DNA of 43,197 nt, from assembly GCA_003281385.1 (NCBI GenBank), contig QCCE01000012.1, forward strand, positions 1 through 43,197, read 5' to 3'. This document shows, one piece after another, positions 9,014 to 17,417 of this stretch (positions within the stretch are counted from its first letter, which is position 1; the number at the start of each line of letters is the position of its first letter). The notes below the pieces were generated by a model that was not told the DNA's origin, made no database searches, and saw only the letters and a program-made list of their open reading frames with translations. This stretch comes from Prochlorococcus sp. AG-347-K17 (lineage in GTDB: Bacteria; Cyanobacteriota; Cyanobacteriia; PCC-6307; Cyanobiaceae). The translations under genes were made by a program, and so were the position numbers.

Positions 9014-9298
9014 ATGAAAAATTATTTTTTTAAGAATTTACCGAATCCAATAACTTTTGTAATTTTTTTTATTTTATCAATTTCTTTAAAAGCTGACTAC
9101 CTAAAGTCTGAATATTTATTTGAAGAATTAGAAATTGATATCTCAACTAAAACAAATGAGGATAGTTCAGTTCTTCCAACAAATCCTTTTGAAATTGTGG
9201 AAATGATTCGGAGACAAAATAGCTTGAATGAAGCAACTAATCCTTCTGATGCTATTGATGATGCATTAAAGTCCTTTAATACTTTGGAGGAAAAATAA
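9014..9298 (+). CDS. Small putative secreted protein
   Basis: From the ATG at 9014 this is a 94-residue protein; a TTG at 8999 would add five residues. It begins with a basic stretch and a hydrophobic run (ITFVIFFILSISLKADYLKS), which looks like a signal peptide with possible cleavage near KA-DY. The mature part is short, acidic and polar (PTNPFEIVEMIRRQNSL..., then PSDAIDDALKSFNTLEEK). There is no recognisable domain. It lies in the gap between xthA (divergent) and the next unknown gene. Codon use is typical of its neighbours, so it is probably a real gene, of unknown function. Confidence 0.6.
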   Translation: MKNYFFKNLPNPITFVIFFILSISLKADYLKSEYLFEELEIDISTKTNEDSSVLPTNPFEIVEMIRRQNSLNEATNPSDAIDDALKSFNTLEEK

Positions 9299-9339
9299 GA
9301 ATTTTAATGCGATAAATTGTAATTCTCAAAAATTTTTAT

Positions 9340-9939
9340 ATGTTAAAAAACCCTATCCCAAAAGTTACTAACCAATTGCAGCACAGAGCAATTGGCATAA
9401 TAAATGGTAAATTCACTCCCCATGGTAGTGAGGAATTGAATAGAGGCTTTCTAATCGACAATAAAGGCGAAAAAATTGAAACAGTAGTTCTAGGAAAAGC
9501 ATTATCACTTCTAAAAAAGCATATTGATTTAAAGAAAAGTTATTATTGGATTGTTTATCCAAAGAATAAAAATACTCAAAAATTGCATTTACAGGTTGCT
9601 GGAATTTGGGATCCTTATCAACTTAATGATTTCTCAAATGATTCTTCAAAAACTAACTTCTCTAAATTACTAGAGGAATTAGATCTAAAAGATAATTATT
9701 TCTCTGTCAGAGGTGAATTAGTTTTTGTCAACACTAAGAAGAAAGAAATTATTATTAAAATTTGCTCTGCTACGAAGTCAAAAAATTTAAAAAATACAAA
9801 TTTTAAATTAGTTGTAAAAGGAGAGCTTTCCCTTGAATTTCTTCATTGTTTTGTAAGTTTAGATATCAACAGAGATGGAAATTCTTTGAAACTAATCAAT
9901 TACGAAGTAATTGATAAAAATCTTTCTGAAAAAAACTAG
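9340..9939 (+). CDS. Conserved-looking hypothetical protein
   Basis: This 199-residue soluble, basic protein is predicted mostly beta. It opens RAIGIINGKFTPHGSEELN and has a YYWIVYPKN...LHLQVAGIWDP segment, then YFSVRGELVFVNTKKKEIIIKI and FKLVVKGELSL. The layout of two repeated strand-rich halves suggests OB- or barrel-like folding, but I cannot name a family. No transmembrane segment is present. It sits 51 bp upstream of larC on the same strand and may share a transcript with it. Function is unknown. Confidence 0.65.
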   Translation: MLKNPIPKVTNQLQHRAIGIINGKFTPHGSEELNRGFLIDNKGEKIETVVLGKALSLLKKHIDLKKSYYWIVYPKNKNTQKLHLQVAGIWDPYQLNDFSNDSSKTNFSKLLEELDLKDNYFSVRGELVFVNTKKKEIIIKICSATKSKNLKNTNFKLVVKGELSLEFLHCFVSLDINRDGNSLKLINYEVIDKNLSEKN

Positions 9940-9990
9940 AATGGAAGGCTGATTTGCACCCTCAATTACCAATCAAGAAACCTTTGATTT

Positions 9991-11223
9991 ATGGAAGATA
10001 TTTTAATTGAATGTTCTCCTGGTATCTCTGGAGATATGTTGTTAGGAGCTTTTTATGATTTAGGTGTGCCTAAAAAAGTCATTGAAGAACCACTGATTGA
10101 TCTTGGATTAAAGGATCTTTATCAACTAGAGTTTAAAGAATCAAGAAGTTGTTCGATCCGAGGGATCAAGACAAGGGTTGAGAATATTGACTGTATTCCT
10201 AACAAACGAACTTGGAGAAGTATTAAGGAACTTATTTTAAAAAGTCACTTAGAAGATAAATTAAAAAAAATAATTTATGGAGTATTTGAATCTTTAGCAA
10301 GCGCAGAAGGAAAAGTTCATGGCATAAAACCTGAGGATGTTCATTTTCATGAAATTGGAGCTATTGATTCATTGGTTGATATCATTGGAGTGTGTGCTGC
10401 ATTGTATTACTTAAATCCTAAGAAGGTTTATTGTAATGAGCCAATGTTAGGGAAAGGTTTTGTTAATACTGAACATGGGAAATTATCTGTACCACCTCCT
10501 GCTGTAATAGAGCTAATAAAACAAAAGAATATTAAGGTTTTATCGAACCGTGACTCAGTAGAGGGTGAACTCTCAACTCCAACTGGGATTGCTTTACTCG
10601 TTAATTTGGTCGACTATCTAGAACCCCCTTCAAAATATTCTATTAACTCTTATGGAGTCGGTATTGGTAATCTAAAATTTACATTCCCTAATTTGGTGAG
10701 AGTTTATGAAATTACTTCATTTGAGGATTTTTCTATTAATGACAATGAACAAATCAGTCCAAAATGTGAAGAGGTATCTATTCAAGAAGCATGGATTGAT
10801 GACCAAACACCCGAAGATATATCTAATTTTGTGGAGAAACTGAGAATTGAGGGGGCTTATGACGTTTCCTATCAAGCTATCAATATGAAAAAAAATAGAA
10901 TTGGATTCTCTATTCAAGTAATCTTGCCAGTAGAGAAAAAAGAGTTTTTTAGAAGATTATGGTTTGATTATTCCAACACTATTGGGGTTCGTGAAAGGAC
11001 CCAATCTAGGTGGATATTACTTAGACGCAGAGGAGAATGTTCAACGACTTTTGGAAATATAAAAGTCAAACAAACTTTGAAACCAGATGGATCAATAATT
11101 ATGAAACCAGAAAATGATGAGGTTTTGAGATTACAATTAAAGCATAAAATATCAACGCACGAAATAAGAAAAATAATCAAAGAATCAAGCAAAAAATTTA
11201 AAGCATTTGAAAACTGGAAATGA
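9991..11223 (+). CDS. larC: Nickel-pincer cofactor biosynthesis protein LarC
   Basis: LarC is the CTP-dependent cyclometallase that inserts nickel into pyridinium-3,5-bisthiocarboxylate mononucleotide to make the cofactor of LarA-type racemases. The diagnostic start ECSPGISGDMLLGAFYDLG, the His-rich segment EDVHFHEIGAIDSLVDIIG, PPPAVIELI, GELSTPTGIALL and the C-terminal ferredoxin-like half (WIDDQTPEDIS, RRRGECSTTFG) are all present in one 410-residue frame, without the LarC1/LarC2 frameshift seen in some bacteria. larA, larB and larE are not in this window. It overlaps the next gene by the ATGA tetranucleotide, indicating translational coupling. Confidence 0.88.
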   Translation: MEDILIECSPGISGDMLLGAFYDLGVPKKVIEEPLIDLGLKDLYQLEFKESRSCSIRGIKTRVENIDCIPNKRTWRSIKELILKSHLEDKLKKIIYGVFESLASAEGKVHGIKPEDVHFHEIGAIDSLVDIIGVCAALYYLNPKKVYCNEPMLGKGFVNTEHGKLSVPPPAVIELIKQKNIKVLSNRDSVEGELSTPTGIALLVNLVDYLEPPSKYSINSYGVGIGNLKFTFPNLVRVYEITSFEDFSINDNEQISPKCEEVSIQEAWIDDQTPEDISNFVEKLRIEGAYDVSYQAINMKKNRIGFSIQVILPVEKKEFFRRLWFDYSNTIGVRERTQSRWILLRRRGECSTTFGNIKVKQTLKPDGSIIMKPENDEVLRLQLKHKISTHEIRKIIKESSKKFKAFENWK

Positions 11224-12176
11224 GATTTAACTCAAGTAATAAACTTTATCTTAAATTCCTTAAAAAAATTAATTTTGGTTGTTTAAAGAGTATTTTCTTT
11301 ATTACAAGCTTGTCCTATTTTTGTATCTATTTTTTTAATAATATTGATCAAATTTCTTTTGATATCAATTTAGAAAGAAACGGAATTAATATATTTTTAT
11401 CATTTTTATTTTGTATTTTAAGTATTTACCTGAACGCTTATGCATGGAAATATATTGTTAGATGGTTCGGGAAAGAATTTAAAAGTAATAATCTAATCTC
11501 TTTTTATGTTTTAACCAATATTCTTAAATACGTTCCAGGAGGGGTTTGGCATTTAGTTGAAAGATTTAATTTTATAAAAAAAATAAGTAGTCCTCAGATT
11601 GCTTTGTATTCGACACTTATAGAACCTTATTTTATGTTGAGTGGATCTTTTCTCTTGGCATCGATAGGATTGATTTTTTCACCATTATATATTTTTTTAA
11701 TTGTTCCTTTGGTATTCCTAAATAGGAAATTTATTTTTCTGATATTAAAAAGATTATGGTCTCTAAAGGGAAAAGTATTTGAGGTCTTGAGACTTCCAAA
11801 TTCAAAGGACCAATTTGAAGAAAGAATAAATATAATTTCATTTTTCCCTATTAGAGCTTTATTTCTTGAAATTGGATTTGTTTTATCTAAATTTATTGGG
11901 TTTTATATTTGCTTAAATACTTTTTATGAGAGTAATAACCTGAGTATAATATTTTTATTGGTAATCTTTTCTTTGTCATGGTCTTTAGGCTTGGTAGTCC
12001 CAGCAGCTCCAGGAGGAGTTGGCGTTTTTGAGGCTTGCTTCCTTATATTTGTAGGCAAAAGTATTCCACAAAATATAATTATCATTAGTTTAGTTTATTT
12101 TAGGGTTATATCTACCTCGGCAGATTTGTTATTAAGCCTACCTTTCTTAATAAGAAGACTTTACAAAAGAATTTAG
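11220..12176 (+). CDS. YbhN/UPF0104-type integral membrane protein
   Basis: This 318-residue protein has about seven hydrophobic segments. The characteristic C-terminal motif VVPAAPGGVGVFEACFL and an earlier NILKYVPGGVWHLVERF are typical of the lysylphosphatidylglycerol-synthase-TM/UPF0104 family. Only the membrane part is present; there is no aminoacyl-transferase domain, so it is unlikely to be MprF itself. The family includes flippase-like proteins and proteins of lipid and envelope biology. Its start overlaps the larC stop by 4 bp, and its end overlaps the convergent permease gene by 4 bp. Confidence 0.8.
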   Translation: MRFNSSNKLYLKFLKKINFGCLKSIFFITSLSYFCIYFFNNIDQISFDINLERNGINIFLSFLFCILSIYLNAYAWKYIVRWFGKEFKSNNLISFYVLTNILKYVPGGVWHLVERFNFIKKISSPQIALYSTLIEPYFMLSGSFLLASIGLIFSPLYIFLIVPLVFLNRKFIFLILKRLWSLKGKVFEVLRLPNSKDQFEERINIISFFPIRALFLEIGFVLSKFIGFYICLNTFYESNNLSIIFLLVIFSLSWSLGLVVPAAPGGVGVFEACFLIFVGKSIPQNIIIISLVYFRVISTSADLLLSLPFLIRRLYKRI

Positions 12177-13711
12177 TTTTTTTTCTCTAAATTTGGTATC
12201 AATGTAATTGAAGCAAGAAGCCCTAAAGTCATGATAAGGATGGCTGGTAATATTGCCTCTACCATTCTTTCATCTCCAGCATATTGATATATCCTCACAG
12301 ATAATGTATCAAAATCAAATGGCCTCAAAATAAAGGTCATGGGTAATTCTTTTATAGTATCTACAAAAACTAAAAGTGATCCTACGAATATTGGTCCTTG
12401 AAGAAGAGGTAAATGAATTCTTTTGATGATTCCCGGCCAATTCTCTCCTAGTCCCAGTGCAGCTTCATCTAGACTAGGAGAAATTCTCTCAAGACTTGAA
12501 TCAATAGAACCCTTAGAAATAGTTAGAAATCGAACAAGATAACCCCAAATTAGTAAGCAAATAGCAATGAAATTCAATTTTGGAGAAGAAATGCTTATTA
12601 AAGATAAAGCTAATACAGTGCCTGGAATTGCATAACCTACTCCCGCAAGGTTTGTTATTAGTCCTAGTAATAAACTTTTATTTGGGCGTCTTGCCAAGGA
12701 AATTATTAAGGAGAATAACATCGTTATTAATGCAGTAAAAAATCCTAGACTTATGGTCCTAAATGTTAGGGCAAGTAATTCTGCAGATAACCCTTTTTGA
12801 ATTTGATCGATATTAAGCAGAACCCAAAAACATGGAATTCCAAAAGAGAAAATTGGAGGAAATAAAGATATTGTTATTGCTAAAAGAGCTCTTGTTTTTT
12901 TTAATTCCCACCCTTGAGAATCTTTTGATGCAGGATTTTCACTCCACCTCTTTGATTTTCTTCTCGAGAATTTTTCAAAAATAATTAAAGTGAAAATGAT
13001 TAATAAAGCTACCAAAGATAGTCCAATAGCACTTTTTGGATTACCCTCAATTATCCAATTTTCGGCTATACCTGTAGAAATACTTGGAATATTTAATAAT
13101 GCAAATGTACCTAACTCATTCATTACTTCCATACACATCAAACTTATTCCTGTGATTAGTGCTGGTAAAGCCATTGGAAAAGCGATTTTAAAGAAGCTCT
13201 TCCAGGGCCCAACTCCTAATCCTCTACTAGCATTGATTTGATTAACTCCAAATTTATTAAAACTTTCGTTAGCAAGAATGAACACATATGGATAAGTAGA
13301 AATTGAAAGTATTAATACCCCCCACCATAAACCGGTAACTTGATACCCAAAAATACTTCCTAAATCCTGCAAAACAGCTGTTATTAGGTATGCTGGGGCG
13401 GCTAGTGGAATAAGCTGACAAATTCGGAGAACTTTTCTGAACTTAAAATCACAATTTGAAAGTAACCATCCATTTAAAGTGCCTAATCCTCCTCCAAAAA
13501 AACTTGTTAGTACTAAAACTTTTAAAGTTTCTAATACCTCTTCTCCTCCAGCAATGCCTAATGAAAAATTCCCACTTACAACATATTGGACTCCTTCAAG
13601 AAGAAAATTGGAAATTGGAATAATTACTAAAAGTGCGACAATAAACGAAGTAAAATAAAAAAGTTTTAATTCGGTTAATGCTTTTTTAAATCCTTTAATA
13701 AGTATTTTCAA
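12173..13711 (-). CDS. futB: Fe(III) ABC transporter permease (FutB/HitB type)
   Basis: This 512-residue permease has two fused BPD-transporter domains, each with about six helices. The EAA-loop regions are NASRGLGVGPWKSFFKIAFP in the first half and DEAALGLGENWPGIIKRIHLP in the second. The fused two-domain layout, GTFALLN, and the order GVGYAIPGTVLALSL match ThiP/FbpB/FutB-type ferric iron permeases. The substrate assignment to iron rests on family resemblance. The periplasmic binding protein and ATPase are not in the window. The start is TTG at 13711, 28 bp after the COG0523 gene on the same strand, so co-transcription with that metallochaperone is plausible. Confidence 0.85.
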   Translation of the reverse strand: MKILIKGFKKALTELKLFYFTSFIVALLVIIPISNFLLEGVQYVVSGNFSLGIAGGEEVLETLKVLVLTSFFGGGLGTLNGWLLSNCDFKFRKVLRICQLIPLAAPAYLITAVLQDLGSIFGYQVTGLWWGVLILSISTYPYVFILANESFNKFGVNQINASRGLGVGPWKSFFKIAFPMALPALITGISLMCMEVMNELGTFALLNIPSISTGIAENWIIEGNPKSAIGLSLVALLIIFTLIIFEKFSRRKSKRWSENPASKDSQGWELKKTRALLAITISLFPPIFSFGIPCFWVLLNIDQIQKGLSAELLALTFRTISLGFFTALITMLFSLIISLARRPNKSLLLGLITNLAGVGYAIPGTVLALSLISISSPKLNFIAICLLIWGYLVRFLTISKGSIDSSLERISPSLDEAALGLGENWPGIIKRIHLPLLQGPIFVGSLLVFVDTIKELPMTFILRPFDFDTLSVRIYQYAGDERMVEAILPAILIMTLGLLASITLIPNLEKKN

Positions 13712-13739
13712 AAATAAATTAAATCCTAATATGTAAACA

Positions 13740-14933
13740 CTAATCTGTACTAAATCTACATGATGAAAGTTGATTCTTAATAGTTTGATGATCTAAGTTT
13801 TTACCAATTAATACTATCTTGTTAGATTTTTCTTTTGTCCATTCTTCATCATCTAGAGAAAATCGTTTTCCAGATAGGTGAAAAATGTGTTTTCTATCAC
13901 TTTCCATAAACCATAATATTCCTTTCGCTCTAAATACATTTTGCGAGATTTGATTATCTAAGAAATATTGAAACTTCCTTAAGGAGAATGGTTCAAATGT
14001 CTCATAAGAAATTGATGTAAAATCCTCTATATTATTATTCAAATCGTGGGAATGAGAAGAGTGATCGTGGGAATGAGAAGAGTGATCGTGGGAATGAGAA
14101 GAGTGATCGTGGGAATGAGAAGAGTGATCGTGGGAATGAGAAGAGTGATCGTGGGAATGAGAAGAGTGATCGTGGGAATGAGAAGAGTGATCGTGGGAAT
14201 GAGAAGAGTGATCGTGGGAATGAGAAGAGTGATCGTGGGAATGAGAAGAGTGATCGTGGGAATGAGAAGAGTGATCGTTTGAATTGTCTTCTACATCTTT
14301 TTTATCCTTATCGAATTTAAAAGTATCTGTTTCAAATAGACCTACACTCATTATTGTTTGTAATCCAACTTCACTATTGGTTGATCTCAATATCCTTGGT
14401 TCTTTTTTTATTTTATTTATAAATTTTTCGACTTTCTTTAATTGTTCTTCGTTGACTAAATCACATTTATTTAGTAGAAGGATATCTCCATATAAAATTT
14501 GAGAATAGGCGATACTTTTATCATTAATTTCGAAATCAAAATTTTCTCCATCAATAACGGTGATTATTGAATCTAATCTTACTTTCTCTCTAAGATCACC
14601 AGCCGCAAAAGTCATTGCTACTGGCAATGGATCTGCTAGTCCAGTTGTCTCGACAATCAAATAGTCTAAATTTTCAGCTCTTTCTAAAACTTTGGATACT
14701 GTATTTAACAATTCGCCATTGATAGAGCAACATATACATCCATTATTTAATTCGATCATATCTTCTGAGCCTTCTATTATTAAATCATTATCTATTCCTA
14801 TCTCTCCAAATTCGTTAACTAAAACAGCTGTCTTAATACCGACTTGATTTTTTAAAATATGATTCAGAAGTGTAGTTTTGCCAGAACCTAAAAATCCACT
14901 AATGATAGTAACTGGTAATAAATTTTTAGACAT
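13740..14933 (-). CDS. COG0523 GTPase metallochaperone with His-rich repeat
   Basis: This 397-residue CobW/COG0523 G3E GTPase has the Walker A motif [12 protein letters not shown] (residues 13-24), the metal-binding CxCC motif NGCICCS (C66, C68, C69), VETTGLADP, the NKCDL guanine-specificity motif, and the C-terminal CobW domain ([19 protein letters not shown]). Between the two domains, residues about 220-297 are 11 tandem HDHSSHS heptads, a large His reservoir likely to bind Zn, Ni or Co. COG0523 proteins deliver metal to client enzymes; which metal applies here is not shown. The pterin dehydratase gene is immediately upstream and the iron permease gene is downstream on the same strand. Confidence 0.92.
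   Translation of the reverse strand: MSKNLLPVTIISGFLGSGKTTLLNHILKNQVGIKTAVLVNEFGEIGIDNDLIIEGSEDMIELNNGCICCSINGELLNTVSKVLERAENLDYLIVETTGLADPLPVAMTFAAGDLREKVRLDSIITVIDGENFDFEINDKSIAYSQILYGDILLLNKCDLVNEEQLKKVEKFINKIKKEPRILRSTNSEVGLQTIMSVGLFETDTFKFDKDKKDVEDNSNDHSSHSHDHSSHSHDHSSHSHDHSSHSHDHSSHSHDHSSHSHDHSSHSHDHSSHSHDHSSHSHDHSSHSHDHSSHSHDLNNNIEDFTSISYETFEPFSLRKFQYFLDNQISQNVFRAKGILWFMESDRKHIFHLSGKRFSLDDEEWTKEKSNKIVLIGKNLDHQTIKNQLSSCRFSTD
14044..14274 (-). repeat. Tandem array of 11 perfect 21-bp units (minisatellite in CDS)
   Basis: Eleven head-to-tail copies of a 21-bp unit (plus strand TCGTGGGAATGAGAAGAGTG plus A) run from 14044 to 14274 with no mismatch that I can see, then a partial copy breaks off. 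On the coding minus strand each unit encodes one His-Asp-His-Ser-Ser-His-Ser heptad. Perfect identity at synonymous sites means recent slippage or unequal crossover, not selection on protein alone. The copy number is expected to vary between strains and could also be miscounted by an assembler. Confidence 0.97.
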
Positions 14934-14956
14934 TTTAACTAATTGAAAAGATAAGT

Positions 14957-15247
14957 TTATTTATTGAAAATTTTGTTGATTTCCGAAGCTAATGTTTGGT
15001 CCAGATTTGTTATGCCTCCCAGATCATGTGTATTTAATTTAATTATTACTTTTGCATAAACATTCTCCCAGTTAGGATGATGATTATATTTTTCACAGAT
15101 TAAAGCGACCTTAGTCATAAAAGCGAAGGCTTCAACAAAATTAGCAAAGTTAAATTCTCTTTGGATTTGTTTAGACTTAATTTCCCAGCCAGGTATTTTA
15201 AATAGTAATTCATTCAATTCTCCATCTTGCAAAAGGTAGGGTTCCAT
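14957..15247 (-). CDS. phhB: Pterin-4a-carbinolamine dehydratase
   Basis: This 96-residue protein of the PCD/DCoH family dehydrates 4a-hydroxytetrahydropterin. The signature His cluster EKYNHHPNWENVYAKV and the downstream LNTHDLGGIT are intact, and the size is normal. The start is ATG at 15247. It lies 23 bp upstream of the COG0523 gene on the same strand. COG0523 genes are often found beside folate or pterin genes in zinc-stress clusters, so the pairing may reflect a shared metal-limitation role, which is an inference. No aromatic amino-acid hydroxylase is visible nearby. Confidence 0.9.
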   Translation of the reverse strand: MEPYLLQDGELNELLFKIPGWEIKSKQIQREFNFANFVEAFAFMTKVALICEKYNHHPNWENVYAKVIIKLNTHDLGGITNLDQTLASEINKIFNK

Positions 15248-15283
15248 TAAATAAGAAATCTGACTTATTACATTATAAATATT

Positions 15284-15739
15284 TTACTTTTTCTCACCAA
15301 TTATATGAACATTTATAATTCTTTCCTTTTGATCAAATCGATGTTCCCATAAGTAAACTGCTTGCCATGTGCCAAGCATAATTTTTCCGTCTTGGAAACT
15401 CAAAGATAAACAAGTGTTTGTTAAGGATGTTTTAATATGTGCTGGCATATCGTCAGCCCCCTCTTGATAATGTCTATAGGATATTTCTTCTCTGCCTTTT
15501 GATAAGGTCAAGTAGGAATTATAGGGAACTATCGATTGCATATACTTTTTTAGGTCCCTTAGTACATTTGGATCAGCGTTCTCATTAATAGTTAAACTGC
15601 AACTGGTATGAAGTGAAGTTAAATTTAAAATTCCGGAATGAAAATTATTTTTTTTAATATATAGATTTATATCATATGTGATATCAATGAAACCCTCGCC
15701 ATCGGTAATAAATTTTAGTTTTGAAAATATTTGTTCCAT
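15284..15739 (-). CDS. yjbQ: YjbQ/UPF0047 family protein
   Basis: This 151-residue single-domain protein carries the family hallmarks: GILNLTSLHTSCSLTINENADP, the RHYQEGADDMPAHIKTSL motif and LGTWQAVYLWEHR. Members of the family show weak thiamine-phosphate-synthase activity, but their real role is unclear. It is 36 bp upstream of the pterin dehydratase gene on the same strand, so the order yjbQ - PCD - COG0523 - permease may be one transcription unit. The start is ATG at 15739; a 109-bp divergent gap separates it from the carboxypeptidase gene. Confidence 0.9.
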   Translation of the reverse strand: MEQIFSKLKFITDGEGFIDITYDINLYIKKNNFHSGILNLTSLHTSCSLTINENADPNVLRDLKKYMQSIVPYNSYLTLSKGREEISYRHYQEGADDMPAHIKTSLTNTCLSLSFQDGKIMLGTWQAVYLWEHRFDQKERIINVHIIGEKK

Positions 15740-15848
15740 ATAAGTAAAAACTTAATTAATCAATATCCTATTATGAATAAAAGATCTACGTTTTAATGCA
15801 GACATTAAAATTTTTATCTTAAAATGAATTTAATTTGCATTTAAATTT

Positions 15849-17354
15849 TTGGCTGAAATTCATTGGAATAAGCTGGGAGCTTATCTTAAAGAAACACAAA
15901 TATTAGGATCAATCCAAAATACACTTTATTGGGATCAGAATACTGGAATGCCAAAGAAAGGAGCTTCTTGGAGGTCTGAACAACTCACTTATATTGCAAA
16001 AGTATTGCATAAAAGAAATTCTTCAGAGGAATTTTCTAATTTAATACAATCTGCCAAAAATGAATTATTGGATATTGAACTAAATTCCGATAATAAATTT
16101 TACGTAAAAGATAAAGAAAGGAATATTAGTCTTTTATTGAAGGAATTTAATAGAGAAAAAAATTTAGATCCTAAATTAGTTGAGTCTTTAGCAAAGGCGA
16201 AATCTAAAGGGTATGAAAGCTGGCAAGAAGCTAAGAAAAAATCAGATTTTAAAATTTTTCTCCCATTTTTTGAAGAATTAGTCAAATTGCGGATTGAAGA
16301 GGCAAAACAAATATCGAATAAATATTCACCGTGGGAGACATTAGCTCAACCCTTTGAGCCTGAATTAAATTTGAAATGGTTGAATAAAATGTTTCAACCA
16401 TTGAAAGAAACTATTCCAAGCTTTATTAGGGGAATTAAAAAGTCCCCAAAAGATCATTGGGATTTAAGTCCAGAATCTCAGAAAAATTTATGTTCAAAAT
16501 TACTCGACGAATTTGGGAGAGATAGAGATCTCGTTGTTGTTGGTCAATCTCCCCATCCCTTCTCGATTACATTAGGACCTAATGACTATAGGATCACTAC
16601 AAGAATTGTGGAAGGTGAACCATTATCAAGTTTTTTAGCAACTGCGCATGAGTGGGGTCATTCAATTTATGAGCAGGGTTTACCATCTCAAAGTCATCAA
16701 TGGTTTGCCTGGCCTTTAGGTCAAGCAACTTCCATGGGTATTCATGAAAGTCAATCTTTATTTTGGGAAAACAGAATAGTTAAATCTAAATCTTTTGCAA
16801 AAAGATTTTTCAAAAAATTTGTTTCAGCTGGATGTTCTCTTAAAAATTATTTAGAACTCTGGAAATCTATTAATCATTTAGAAGCGGGATTAAATAGGGT
16901 TGAAGCGGATGAATTGACTTATGGATTACACATATTAATTAGAACTGAACTTGAAATAGATTTAATTGAAGGAGGTTTACCTGTGGAAGATATTCCAACA
17001 GAATGGAATAAAAGATATGATGACCTCTTAGGAATAAAACCATCTAATGATTCTGAAGGTTGTCTTCAAGATGTTCATTGGAGTGAAGGTGCGTTTGGAT
17101 ATTTCCCCTCATATTTGTTAGGGCATCTTATAAGTGCACAAATTTCAAATCAAATGGAAAAAGACATTGGCTTGATTGATAACTTAATTGAAAATGGTGA
17201 ATATCATAAGATCATCTTTTGGTTAAAAAATAATATACATAAATATGGTAGATCAGTTAATTCTATGGAATTGGTAAGAGCTGTAACTAATGAAGAACTA
17301 TCTCCAAACTATTTTATTGATCATTTAAGGTCTAAACTAAATAATTTTTGCTAA
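15849..17354 (+). CDS. M32-family carboxypeptidase (Taq type)
   Basis: This 501-residue zinc metallocarboxypeptidase trims C-terminal residues from peptides in the cytoplasm. The zinc motif HEWGH is at H267-H271 (SSFLATAHEWGHSIYEQG), the third ligand is in MGIHESQSLFWEN, and the substrate-binding block HPFSITLGPNDYRITTR lies just before. The length is full for M32. The start is a TTG at 15849 with no good Shine-Dalgarno sequence. It is followed 63 bp later by ppa on the same strand. Confidence 0.93.
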   Translation: MAEIHWNKLGAYLKETQILGSIQNTLYWDQNTGMPKKGASWRSEQLTYIAKVLHKRNSSEEFSNLIQSAKNELLDIELNSDNKFYVKDKERNISLLLKEFNREKNLDPKLVESLAKAKSKGYESWQEAKKKSDFKIFLPFFEELVKLRIEEAKQISNKYSPWETLAQPFEPELNLKWLNKMFQPLKETIPSFIRGIKKSPKDHWDLSPESQKNLCSKLLDEFGRDRDLVVVGQSPHPFSITLGPNDYRITTRIVEGEPLSSFLATAHEWGHSIYEQGLPSQSHQWFAWPLGQATSMGIHESQSLFWENRIVKSKSFAKRFFKKFVSAGCSLKNYLELWKSINHLEAGLNRVEADELTYGLHILIRTELEIDLIEGGLPVEDIPTEWNKRYDDLLGIKPSNDSEGCLQDVHWSEGAFGYFPSYLLGHLISAQISNQMEKDIGLIDNLIENGEYHKIIFWLKNNIHKYGRSVNSMELVRAVTNEELSPNYFIDHLRSKLNNFC

Positions 17355-17381
17355 AACATTACTTTGAGAGAGTTTGGTTAG

Positions 17382-17390
17382 GTGTGAGGA
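17382..17390 (+). promoter_or_regulatory. Candidate Yfr1 sRNA target site in the ppa leader
   Basis: GTGTGAGGA lies 27 nt before the ppa ATG. It is a 9-nt perfect complement to the single-stranded core ACUCCUCACAC of the cyanobacterial sRNA Yfr1. Pairing here would place a duplex close to the ribosome-binding region. Yfr1 itself is not encoded in the window; the assignment is by motif only. Confidence 0.35.
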
Positions 17391-17417
17391 TGTAAGATAA
17401 ATAAAAATAATTTCTTG

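Noticed and set aside
14044..14274. CRISPR-like periodic array
   Set aside because: The units are contiguous with no unique spacers and lie within a coding frame.
14046..14282. Plus-strand ORF made of a repeated GMRRVIV heptad
   Set aside because: It is the antisense reading of the His-coding repeat array; a 21-bp unit without stops keeps every copy open in that frame, so the ORF is a by-product.
17390..17395. ATG-TAA minimal start-stop element in the ppa leader
   Set aside because: The purine-rich sequence before it touches the ATG with no spacing, so ribosome initiation there is not supported.
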